From Kalaharituber pfeilii (Eukaryota; Ascomycota; Pezizomycetes; Pezizales; Pezizaceae), in contig WHUZ01000127.1 of NCBI GenBank assembly GCA_015179045.1, positions 1 to 64,000 of the forward strand: 64,000 bases of DNA, written 5' to 3'. Within the stretch, counting starts at the first letter, position 1. Every line of letters begins with the position of its first letter. Under the pieces are notes generated by a model that saw only the letters and a list, made by a program, of their open reading frames with translations, was not told where the DNA came from and did not search any database. Both the position numbers and the translations under genes were made by a program. Positions 22,720 through 32,948 of the stretch are shown here, in pieces.

Positions 22720-22870
22720 GGTTAGGCCAGCCTTGGCCAACAGAAGACCTGGACTGGCCTAGACCGTGAAATTCTGGGCCTGGCCTGGCCTGAAACAATC
22801 AGGCCAACCAGGCCGGTCCAGACCATTCAGGCCAGCCCAGACCATTCAGGCCAGCCCAGGCCATTCAGGC
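22720..22870. repeat. GGCC-rich short tandem repeat
   Basis: Units such as CATTCAGGCCAGCCCAGAC recur about three times after more diverged AGGCCTGG-rich copies. Confidence 0.6.
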
Positions 22871-24197
22871 AGAATCAAGCCAATTATAACGAATCCCTGG
22901 GCCACAGCTATCCAGGTGAATTAAGACCAGATTGTTTGAGTATTTAAATGAGTAGAATCTTCCATATATCTAGAATTTTAAACAGCAGTGGTCTACGACT
23001 TTAGTCAAGTATGTATCACGTACCTAAATCCTCTCTTCTTTCTCCCCGCACCATCGGTCAGTAAGGATAAGCTCTTTCCTATAACATACTCGATATATAA
23101 TATCTCCTACTCTTCAGCACCGGAAACCAGTCTATTAATCACCCTGATCCAGTCTCCTACTTCAGCACTCAAGATCCTTCATAATATCAGTCTCCGTGGT
23201 GTTGAGGTAAGACCGCGATAGCGCGCGTTTGTGTTTTACCTCTTAAGTGAGTGAATTTTCAAGAGCTCAATCGGCACTGTGACAGTTAGAAGATAGAGCA
23301 AAATTGAAAATGAAGTTATTTATGATTGACTGTGGGTATGAGTTATACGAAACTTATTCTGCTTCTCTCTTTTGCAGTTTATGGAGGGTTCTCGTTTTGG
23401 TTGCGGTAGCAACGCCTCTAAGACCCATGGGCCCTGCCATGGCGGACAGCTGCAGGCGGGGTCACGTGGCCAAAAAAAAAAAAAAAAAAAATACAAAAAG
23501 CCATCATACCAATCCACGTACATACAAACGCACATATGTCGCACCAATACACACTCTAGCCGCCTGCTGTACTCCTCCCACAATAGGCTTTCTGAGCGCC
23601 CACAGGAGCAGGAACATTAAATTATGTGTGTGAAAACGGTTACTTTGGAATAGCTATCTAGGTTGTACGGTTGTACCTCCCGTGCAGGGTAGCCTGTTTT
23701 CTCAGGTGGGTTTCCGTGCCGGTGTGGTATCCATTGGCAATCTATCGAAGCTCTCTACAAGCCATGACTGGCCATTCTCCTGCTGCAGGCACTGTTGAGT
23801 CGAACAAAAGTTTATTCTAGATTGTGCATTCGCAATGCAGCTGTCAAGGAACACCTTCGTTTGAGGCATATCATGGTTATCTCGTTGGAGTATGGAGTAA
23901 TCCACCGGCCTCGCAACAGGATCCTTGAATTGGATCGCACAATATATTTGGCTCATACACTAGAGGCCTGGTATACGGGGTCTGAGAAGAGTTGGTTCGC
24001 TGGCTCGGCAATTGGGAGAGATAATAAATACCTCCATTCATCCTCCCCAGGAACAGGCAGGTTGGAAGCACAAAACCCATTCTCTACGGACGCCAAATTA
24101 AAATCTCAGCGTTTTCCGCCCGTACTTTTCATTTTCGCAAGCATTCTTTACTACCATACAGCATCCCACAGGGACCTCAAACAAACATCATCTTCTA
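22871..24197. other. Unassigned; holds a class A tail at 23430-23490
   Basis: No gene supported. At 23424-23490 lies AGACCCATGGGCCCTGCCAT and GGCGGACAGCTGCAGGCGGG with GTCACGTGGCC and poly-A, a class A tail in plus orientation without a clear target duplication. A minus-strand open frame at 23702-23956 has no recognisable motif. The last ~150 bases would be the promoter of the gene that follows. Confidence 0.4.
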
Positions 24198-24817
24198 ATG
24201 TCTAACAACACCTATACCAACGTGCCAGTGATACTGTGGAAAAACCGCACGACGACACAAGACTCGCGAGATCGACTTGCTGACGCCACGATGAAGGCCG
24301 AGCTTGTGCTCGAGTCAATCGTGGCCTGGTGCCGAGCGATTTTGCGCTCTCCTAACGCTCCGGAGATGCTAGGCAGCAAACTCAACAAACTTTTCACTGA
24401 TCAGGAAGAAGCCCTGGTGAGGATACGCCAGGCATCTCAGCTGTACGGAGTCAGACTCCAGGCACCGACCCCAAAGAACAGTGCCGCGAAGGCAAACGTT
24501 GATTATTCTAAATATGTGTGGGTGTCCCGACATTCTCTCCCCCTGTAGAGAGGGAAAAAAGCAATGAATACTGATAACAGTTCAGAGCGTTCATGTACGG
24601 CGAACTTCAACACACGAAAACGCAGCTCGATGATGCGCAGGGGCTGGCCGAAGGGGCAAGGAGCCTGATGGGTGAGATTGGCGCCATTGCATGCATGTGT
24701 GTGGTCCCTGAGATAGAACATGAGACCGAGTTGATAGAGATATGCAAATCGCTCGTGAACCCTGCGGAACGCTGGCAGGATGATGTTATAAGCCACTTGA
24801 AACAAGTCAGGTCGTAG
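24198..24817 (+). CDS. Hypothetical helical protein, two exons
   Basis: Exon 1 begins MSNNTYTNVPVILWKN at 24198 (context TCTAATG) and reads cleanly to about 24515. A ~65-bp intron (GTGTGGG...GATAACAG, with CTGAT near its 3' end) would join in phase 0 to exon 2 at 24581 (FRAFMYGELQHTKTQLDDAQ), ending LKQVRS with TAG at 24815. Without the intron the frame stops at 24546. An alternative donor GTTGAT at 24498 is also in phase, so ~6 residues at the junction are uncertain. The ~184-residue product is mostly charged helix, with no signal peptide or membrane segment. Balanced composition, an in-phase intron and no lesions favour a real gene. I do not recognise the family. Confidence 0.55.
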
Positions 24818-25006
24818 TGGACACTTTATGGCTGCATAGCCATCTCATATGGGAGGGAATGGGCTAGGATGTGCATTTAGGTGTCAGGGGAACTAGCGCA
24901 AATCAGGTTTTTGCATTTTTAGAAGGTCAATTTTTTGTTTGAGTATCTCCATACTTTGAAGTTCGACATTGTTCGACATTGTTCTTCTCCATCATTGTTA
25001 TTGAAT

Positions 25007-25068
25007 TTTTTTTTTTTTTTTTTATATATATCATTAACCGCGTGCCGCCCTGTGGGCTATGGCGATGT
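25007..25068 (-). mobile_element. Micro-retroposon, class C hairpin plus poly-A
   Basis: 62 bp: poly-T, ATATATATCATTAACCGCGT, then GCCGCCCTGTGGGCTATGGC and GATGT. It is flanked by ATTGTTATTGAA(T), 12-13 bp, at 24994-25006 and 25069-25081. The minus-strand 5' end lies three bases outside the hairpin. Confidence 0.85.
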
Positions 25069-25140
25069 ATTGTTATTGAATACGTCTCCATCCTCTGCAA
25101 AGACACTTCTAATACTTTTACCGAATCTAATTTCTCTCCT

Positions 25141-25479
25141 TCATTGCCTTCCCCTGGGTAACATGTAGCGCGGTTCTTGCCCTTTCCAATTCTGGGGATC
25201 CACTTGAATATGCCCTTTCAATGCTTGAATTGAATGGAAATCATAGCTACAGATCTTCCATTTCGCTGGGTTGAGAGTGTAAGAAAAAAAATGGCAACCT
25301 TTTTTTGTTGTGCCTATGCAGGAATATGTGTTGTGGAACCATGATAGATTCCCACTACATGTAGAGCATGTTTGATCGCTACAGTAGCACCACTGGTCTT
25401 GAAGCGGTAATAGCCTTACTCTGGGGCGGGCTTCGCAGGACAATTCAATCCTTATGGATGGTGGTATAACCTCCTTCAA
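25141..25479 (-). CDS. Hypothetical Cys-rich small protein (uncertain)
   Basis: A 112-codon minus-strand open frame with nine cysteines, including WCYCSDQTCSTCSG. Cys spacing of this kind is seen in small fungal proteins, but there is no signal peptide at this start, no identified promoter and no second copy. It may be a chance frame or the final exon of a larger gene. Confidence 0.25.
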   Translation of the reverse strand: MKEVIPPSIRIELSCEARPRVRLLPLQDQWCYCSDQTCSTCSGNLSWFHNTYSCIGTTKKGCHFFSYTLNPAKWKICSYDFHSIQALKGHIQVDPQNWKGQEPRYMLPRGRQ

Positions 25480-26389
25480 TACTAGGCGTTAAACCTTTGA
25501 AATAAATAATACAAAGATACAAAAATAAAATAGAAATAAAAAAACATTACATCAAGCTGGGTGTATTTGTGGCTCCTGGTACGTCGGGGCAGTTACAGTG
25601 GGCCGCGAGCCAGCTGACAAGATTCAGCCAAGAGACTAGACCAATGCATGAAACTCCGCTTAGTCAGCGTCTGGTTATGAGACGCACAAATTCACTAGTC
25701 TCGTGACCAGACTTACAAATTCGCAATGATTGCAGGCATCGTCCTTGGCAGTTTACACTCACCGAGACGCAGTGGCACCGCCAGCAGCGCCCAAGCCACC
25801 CTTCTCATCCCCACGACGCTATACTCGCCAATCGAGACAGTCATTGAAGCAACAAATATAGAAAAGGTGCACAGGGATGCGTATTGTATTGTTCACACTT
25901 ATCTCTTGTATTCAACGTACAGTATATGCTCCTAACACCCACATATTTATAGACATGAGCTGCTAGCATATTAGTGCGGGTATAAGGTTGCTCATCATTA
26001 CAGCACGTATCCACAACTAGATCATCACATGGAATTACCTCATACCATGATCTCAACTCATGTGCTATCCACGTTCTAGTGGTTCCTTCACACATGACAG
26101 CCTCACATGATGTGTCCCGTGATGCTCGTTGCATAATCTTCAACAGTCATAAACAACGCAACAATTCAACTATTCTAGATGTGTGGTTGCCGCGGCCGGC
26201 AAGAGACGGGGAGGCGGAGGGAGGAGGGGGTCGGCCCCGCCCCCTCCCGCTGTGATCTGAGTACAGAACTGGCTGGCAGCGGCGAGCAGACTTTGTACCA
26301 CAAATCTACTCACATGTCACCACACGTTCCTAATACAACGATTTAAGAAACCCTGGGCACCCACTTGTACGTAGCTCCCGTTTCTCCTT
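25480..26389. other. Unassigned; GC-rich inverted repeat near 26220-26247
   Basis: No supported gene. 26219-26247 (GGAGGGGG...CCCCCTCC) can form a strong hairpin. 25670-25725 has a short direct repeat (GAGACGCACAAATTC / CAGACTTACAAATTC). The last ~50 bases are likely the 5' flank of unit A. Confidence 0.4.
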
Positions 26390-28610
26390 TTTGTCCCTCT
26401 CACCGCTAAATAGCTCTTTCACAACATTCACACCCTGCACTCTCACTTCCGCCAAGAAGCGCTCCTTTGATCGGGGGTCTGCATTGCGACTTTCATTGGA
26501 TTATGCCCTCCCAGACCTAGGTTCGAGCAAAAACATGAAGATGGCGCATGCCGCGAGGAAGGGTGCGGAACAAGGGAGATGCGGCTGTGAGACTGGTAAG
26601 TACTTAACCTGGATTGATGTTGAAACTTTTGTTTTTATTTGGTTTGTGTTTGGCGTGGGCGACTATACCATCCTCCATGCAATGCGAAGAAGCTAACGTA
26701 GACATTTTTTCCTTAGCGCAAATCCCCCCCACCACACACGCCTCCTCAACTCCCAATGTCAAACCCACTCTCTGGTGCACAAACTGACCACCACAAAACC
26801 CCTTAGGATATCCAATGACCCAGAGACCTGTCACCGTTCGTGGCTGTGCAATCCCTATCAGTCGCGTTCCACTGCCGGTTATTGCTTACCATGCCCGTGA
26901 GATGGATTCAACGCTGACCCTGCGTCAAGATTAAATGGAATATGATCAATGGCGATCGACATAGATGACGAACCTCAGCCTGAGCCTAAATGAGCATTGC
27001 TGGTCCTCAATGCGCGCCGGATATCGCCAGTCAGAGCTAAACCCGCGCGAATATTCAATCAGCCAATGGATTTTTTCATTCTTGGCAAGACAAATCTGGG
27101 GAGGCGGACATACTGCGGACTACTACCACATCAACAACCACAACGACGCAGGTGGGTATGAATCAGCTAGCGGAAATCCAGTCCTGGGTCGAATCAGAAA
27201 CGTTTCTGCAGCGCCTCCGGAGTACGCCTTCTTCTACTCCAAACAATGCAGCGGGCCTTTGCGGTCTTCGAGAGCTAAGGAGCACCACTAATGCAAAGAG
27301 CTGCTCCTCCCCGCGCCGTGCACCTCGCGGTATCAACACCAACAGCTCTCACATACAATACTGGAAAGCAGACGAAAGGACATATTTACGAGTTTGGATT
27401 GTTTGCCAAGCAGCTAGAGAAATACCGCACCTCTGATACCCTGCCGCACGCAGTGAGCTGCAGCTCCTGATACTCCTAGTCCGCTTGCAAAGATAAGGAA
27501 TTCCAGTACTCCAACGGCGCAGCAACCCAGCGACGCGTTCGCGTTCTTTGGTAATCGGGAACCAAGGTCTGGTACCATAGCAAACCTTGTCCAGTAAGCT
27601 ATTTCTGGGGTACCTCCATCTCGAGCAGCATCCACACCAGCACACGCCACCGCCAGGACCACCACCGGTCCAAGCGCCTTCTCTCCCACTCCACGGTCCA
27701 CTTGCCGTATTCCGCGAACATACAATCCACTATCAGAGAACCCAATCGGCATCGACCTGGCCGATGTTGGTGTTCACATGGGTGTGGCTTACAGCGCTGT
27801 CGTGCAGGTGTGTAGGGCACAGCTGCGGAATGGACTCCACTTCCGATGTCTCTAGGAGCGCCGACAATCGCCGCTGTTTAGCAAGGAGCAAGATTCAGAC
27901 GTACTGTGGTCCCGCTGTTCTGCAAAGATGCGGGGCAGAGAGCTGGCTATAATGCTCTTCCTCCTTCGCCTCTGGAAATGTCTGGTTACGCTCCTTTTAT
28001 GACGACATGCAAGAACCAAAACCAGCAGCAGCAAAGCCAATGCCAGCACCAAGGTCAGCGACAGCAGTACCAGTAGCTCAGATGCTATCCCCCGCCGCCG
28101 ATTCTGAGCCAGCATCACACCTAGTCGCTGCTAACCCAGAAGTCCTCGGTGCACAAAAACCCCTTGGATCCTCCTCCTGCTCCTCCAGCTCGTCCTTTGC
28201 TTCAAATGAGTGACTCAAGCGAATCATCCACCGACCAGAGAATACCAATAGCAGTCCCACTAACACTTCTATTTCTCCGTCATGCTCTGATTCTGCTGCC
28301 GCTGCTACTGTTGCAACTGCTTCTGCCACCGTACCTTCCGCCCCCTCGCTTTCTCGCGCTCCCCCCCGCGACAGGGTTCCGCAGCCTCTCGTCCCTCACC
28401 ATCAGCAGCACCAGCCATGGACAAAGGGAATGCCAAGGCCATCCCTGCCAGTCACCCTGCTTCCCACCCCCACCCGCACCACCGGCACAATCCCCGCAAA
28501 TGCCTGCAACCATCAAAACACAAGTACAAAGTCGAAAGCGTCCCCTCCAAAGGGGTCATCCTGAAACGGGCGCGTGGCGGATTGAGCACATAAATGTTGT
28601 TCGGGAATAA
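26390..28610 (+). pseudogene. Unit copy A: decayed paralogue of the FAFF-repeat gene
   Basis: Collinear with the intact gene at 32949-35920. An intron-like segment with GTAAGT donor (26596) and CCTTAG acceptor (26716) contains GGGCGACTATACCAT, which is also in the intron of copy B. Further on, DAFAFFGNR is encoded near 27530 (the repeat motif), and near the end the frame ESVPSKGVILKRARGGLS (28530-28590) matches the C-terminus of copy B with few changes. Frames are broken by stops and indels throughout, including the whole repeat region. The basic C-terminus is the best preserved part. Confidence 0.75.
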
Positions 28611-30330
28611 CAGAGTTGCGTCCCACCAGGCACAATTTCGGAAGGCAGAAAGGTAAATCTTATAATTTGTTCTCCCCTAAAAATGACATCATTTCTAACG
28701 AGGTGGAAAACTCCAGAGTGTCGAGTGATGTGTTGTTCTAAGGGAAGAGATCGGGGTGGATTCGGAGGTATACGGGATACCAGCTGCTAGAACATCCCGC
28801 ACGCACACGCCCATACAGGCTGTTGCCCCGATGAAACCTGACATCGGACGGGCCTGTATACAATTCAACCTTTTATTTTGGGTCACGGCAGGACAGGGCG
28901 GTTCTATCCAATAAGACAAAATGCCCAATAATAGCCATCGTCCCAATTCGCTCCGGCCGGCAAAGCTGATCCAATAAGATAGGTTATCCAATATGATAGG
29001 ATCCCATATACGAGGTTCGACTGTGAAAATGTGGGGACGTTCCAATCACCGGACATGCTTAACGCAGGACGGACCTGCAAAAAAAACGTGCTGCACTGAG
29101 AATTGATGAGGAAGGGGTTCTTGACATCCTAAGAATCAGGAGGAACAGAATTCCGGAGGCTGAGAAACTGGGATATGGAGGCGTGAAGGATAGGATTGAG
29201 GTGATTACTAGGGGACGGGAAAAGGAGTTACTGAAAGGTACCTTGTGAGGCGGGGGTAAGAATACTTTGAATTATGCGATGTGCGGAGGGAAAGGGGTGG
29301 ATGTGGAGGTATGCTGACCTACTGCAGAACACGGAAACGTAGATGACTCGATTGGAGATGAGCACGAGGACGTGGAGGTTCTATGATACGCCATCGGGGT
29401 GGTGGGGAGAATCATAGGGATAGCAAGACGGAAAAAAACGCAGGTAAGGGCTAAGCCGCGTTACGGGTCATCCGAGAAGGTACTGTGCCCTTATTTTCTC
29501 ACTATTGATGGTTACGCTAACTGTAGCCAGAATAGAACTACTCCTAAGGAAGCCTAATGCAGGACGGACCTGCGTAAAAACGTGGGGCAGAGTAAAATGG
29601 GAGTTACATTTACAAGGTGTGTTTGGGGAATAGCAGGGATGAAGGTGCCTTGAATGTCGGGATAGAATGATGGAAGCAAGATATGTATGTTCTAATGATT
29701 GGGAACGTTATTAGCGGGTTAACGAAGAGGGCTTAGGGTACAGAATCCTGCAACCAGAGTTGCAAATCAACATCAGCCCCCACTTCGTTTTACTGGCATT
29801 TTGAGTGGCACCGAGCGACTATGGCGGCCGTTGGAAGGCTGCGGTCGGACATATGGCCACGTTGGATCGTGACTGCTTCAAAGCTGAGTCGATTTGGTGT
29901 ATGAGAGAGGATAACCTACCGGTAGATAGTTGACTTGGAACAGTGGATCAGTGCTGAGGAAGTAGTTACTATGAACATTCTGCACGGACAAGGTCAGGGT
30001 GACGGGTAGAGAAACGTGTGACATATGCAAAGGGGGAACAAAGGGAGGAAATGCTGAAAGGAAGAGAGATGAGGGTAAACGAGGGAACAGACAGGATAGA
30101 AGGAGAATGCCTCTTGCCGGGTTGGCAATGCCATGTATGCATCAATGACGATGGCGGAGCCTGGAATGCATCAATAACGATAGCGGAGCCTGGAATGCAT
30201 TCAGCAGCGGATAAGGGAGGGAGGGAGGGGGGGGGGTTGAGGAGGAAGCAGTGGCGCAAGCTGTTTCCGAGACCGCTACCAATTCCGTCAACTTTCCCTC
30301 CCGAAAAAAAAAATAAAAAACAGAAGTAAG
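28611..30330 (+). repeat. 3' module of unit A
   Basis: Diverged copy of the module also found downstream of copies B, C and D. Landmarks in order: GCAGGACGGACCTGC hairpins at 29064 and about 29559, GTGGAGGTTCTATGA (29371), a TGGCACCGAGCGACTATGGC block (29810), GATAACCTACCGGTAG (29909) and GAAGTAAGGAGAGTCT (30322). No intact open frame is kept, so it reads as untranslated or decayed sequence. Confidence 0.65.
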
Positions 30331-30430
30331 GAGAGTCTAAACCTTCTTCCCATCACGCACCTAATTTAGACTTTTACCTTTCCAACTTTTTTTCAAATAT
30401 ATTTTTGGCTAGTGCAAGACATCAACGAAG

Positions 30431-30563
30431 GGTCGGTTGGCGTAGTGGTCAACGCGCCCACACTCTTGTTTGATGAGGAAGCTTTGCACGGAACGGCAAA
30501 ACCTTCCTCAACTAATTCAGGCATAGAGTGGGGAGATCGGGTGTTCGAGTCACTCACCGACCT
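30431..30563 (+). tRNA. Intron-containing tRNA-like gene, copy 1
   Basis: A 133-base segment folds as a tRNA: acceptor GGTCGGT/ACCGACC, D arm GCGT/ACGC around AGTGGTCA, anticodon stem CCCAC/GTGGG, T arm GGGTG-TTCGAGT-CACTC, and a T-run terminator from about 30568. A and B box promoters are present. An intron of about 55-60 bases after the anticodon folds as GAGGAAG...CTTCCTC. The residue at position 33 is not the expected T in my alignment, so the isotype is not assigned; it could be a tRNA pseudogene. Confidence 0.6.
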
Positions 30564-30577
30564 GTGGTTTTTTTTTT

Positions 30578-32084
30578 TCAATATTTTTGTGGATGAAGTG
30601 GTGGATCCTTCGTCAATACTTGATGTGTATATTATATTATATATACATATTTGAACCTCATACATTTTTTTTTTTTTTTTTTTTTTTCCAACTGTAGGTA
30701 GTGCTTATGAGGCGGTTTTGGATGGCGGGAATTGGAGTGGAGAGGTTTTCTGATGTTTAGATGCGGAATTGAAAATGGAATCTATCCACATGATGGGTGC
30801 CACATGTTCTCGGTCGTCTGGGTAAATTTCAGCTAAAACCCGCGAGGTCATTGCTTTCTGGCAAATGATATCTAGGTATATATTCGCCATTTACAATGCA
30901 ATGACCATGCTTATGTTGCCTTGCCATGGCGACCAGCTGCGTGCGGGGTCATGTGATATAAAAAATAAATAAAAAAAACCATGCTTATGTTATAGCATGT
31001 CGACGCATGGAGAGTCTGCAATGTCGTTAGTGCATTCAGGAACTTGATTGTCTTTTACTTCTTCTTTGTTTTTCTTAATTTGGTTCTCCGGTTCTATTGT
31101 AACCGATCTTATTAATCACCCTCTATATTGGCTGGTTACGAGACTACCTCTATATATGTATCTTTTAATCCTTCCTTGTCGGGTGATCCCCATCATCCCC
31201 ACCATTCGGCGCTCTCGTACTCAAATCATTTTCCCAGCATGCTTTTCGTTTATGTAATGAACAACTCTATTCCTCGGCTACAGGATGTTAGTTTGGCGTG
31301 AAACTATGTTAGTTGGGGGACCTTAGTGTCGTGAACAAGAGCTACCTGCCAAAATGCCAACTTTATTTACTTTACCTCTCATGTATATATTGTTCCTGTT
31401 TCGCTAACTTTGCTGCTGTGTTTTTATGTATCTGTGTATTTCTCCTGTTTTTTTTTTCATGTACTATATCAGTTGTTCTTAATTTCTCTTTGCTACGTTT
31501 ATTTGTATCGTTGCGTTTGGTTTGCGAGTGCATTGTGATTAGGCCATTACTATGACCTGGACAACCATCTCTGATGGCAAAACGTGGGATGGAAGGTTAG
31601 GAGGAGGGGGAGTTAAGCGGCATATACACTAGATGCGGCTGCTTACAAAAAACGGGTCACTGGCGGAATACATTGGATAGGTAAACCTGCGGGAGTTGGA
31701 GAGTTGGGGATGTGCAGCAAGAACACTAGAGGGGGGAAGTCGAGGGCGCAGAGGCCCTTACCACGCCTAGAGAAGCGTTGGGGAGAGGGACAGTAAGGGA
31801 ATATGTAACAGTGGGTAATCGGGAAAGTCTGCAACAGGATCTATAGCAAGGGAGACAAATATGGGAGGGGCAGAGCACACGATGGCTGGGAATCAATGCT
31901 TAGCTGTGCTTTGTCAACTCTCCTCTGCAAAGCTGCACACGAGCGCTCGTGCACTGCATATAATGACTAAGAGAATATACACAATGCCAACTCCAGCATG
32001 CATCGGCCTTGGCGCCCCTGGCTGCTCCTTCCCTTCTCACGCTCCCCTACGCACAATTACTTGTTCTACACAGATTCCATCAGC
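30578..32084. other. Spacer between units A and B
   Basis: AT-rich, with poly-T at about 30666-30687 and one micro-retroposon at 30918. The open frames at 31048-31555 are hydrophobic and T-rich without family features, and I support no gene. It ends near the CATCAGCCTTGGCA phrase (32085) that also precedes copies C and D. Confidence 0.4.
30918..30977 (+). mobile_element. Micro-retroposon, class A hairpin plus A-rich tail
   Basis: 60 bp: GCCTTGCCATGGCGACCAGC, TGCGTGCGGGGTCATGTGAT, then A-rich. Flanked by a perfect 14-bp duplication, ACCATGCTTATGTT (30904-30917, 30978-30991). The first base is at the foot of the outer stem. Confidence 0.9.
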
Positions 32085-32537
32085 CTTGGCACTTTTCCCG
32101 GTTTATGCCCGCGCACATAAACCCTCAGCATTTCCCACAAGACGCCCCTCTCCTCCCCATCTACATCTTCCATCACATCGACAGCCTACGTTCTTCAACT
32201 ACAATCCTTGACCACAACTGCAGACCCACATCGTCAACATAACAGATCACGCAAGGTAGGAATTCCGTCTCCTAGATTGGATTATGTCTTTGATCGATTT
32301 GCTGCGGACAGGAAGAAGGGGGAGGGGGCAGATGGAGTCGACACTGTCTGCGCTGGGCGTGATGTTGAAGGCCGACAGAGAGGGGACAGCGTACAGAAGC
32401 CAGACTTGCTAACACTGAGCAGACTTTTACCCATCTCCACAAACACCACAAACTACCAAGTACCAACATTCATCGTACAAAACGTACAACAGTACCTACA
32501 CACCCTACTTCCACAAACTCAATTGTAAGCTCTCCCC

Positions 32538-32538
32538 C

Positions 32539-32570
<32 letters not shown>

Positions 32571-32851
32571 ATAACCCCGCTTGCAGCGCCAAGCCATGGC
32601 AGGGTCCCTGGGCAAGCCCTCGAAGCCTGGAGACAGGCTTAACAAACAAAGAAATTTCTATCTACTTCTACAACCTGATTCCAGAAACCTCCGGGTTTCT
32701 GCCTCAGGGAGGCTCCACTATATATCTCCCCCTCTCCCCCTCTCCCCCTCCCCTCTTCTCCACACTTTCGCATCCCGGCAAGCAAACTTCCCCGACGGCA
32801 AATCGCACGGCGCCCTAGAATATGATCCCGGAGAAGAACCTTTCCAACTCA
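32538..32851 (-). mobile_element. SINE with class A tail, inserted upstream of the intact gene
   Basis: Poly-T, reversed class A tail (AATCACATAACCCCGCTTGC...AAGCCATGGCAGGGTCCC), GGAGACAGGCTTAAC, then a ~200-bp body with a C/T-rich stretch and one copy of a 17-bp unit (GGCAAGCAAACTTCCCC). Flanked by AAGCTCTCCCC at 32527-32537 and 32852-32862. A second copy lies in plus orientation at 52908. It ends 97 bp before the start codon of the intact FAFF-repeat gene and so sits in its promoter or leader. Confidence 0.85.
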
Positions 32852-32948
32852 AAGCTCTCCCCTTCAATTCCTCCGTTCCTGCACTTTCCGTCTCTCCTCT
32901 CCTCTTAAAACTGACCTCCCGTCTCGCGCAGCCCACCGTTACACCACA
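32852..32948 (+). promoter_or_regulatory. Probable leader of the intact FAFF-repeat gene
   Basis: A pyrimidine-rich stretch (CTTTCCGTCTCTCCTCTCCT) and the start context CCACAATG, as is usual for fungal leaders. Distal promoter sequence is displaced beyond the SINE at 32538-32851. No TATA box is evident in this short piece. Confidence 0.4.

Noticed and set aside
30431..30660. tRNA-derived SINE with body and tail
   Set aside because: The two copies share the tRNA part and some upstream sequence but no common 3' body or poly-A, so independent tRNA-like genes fit better. SINE origin is not excluded.
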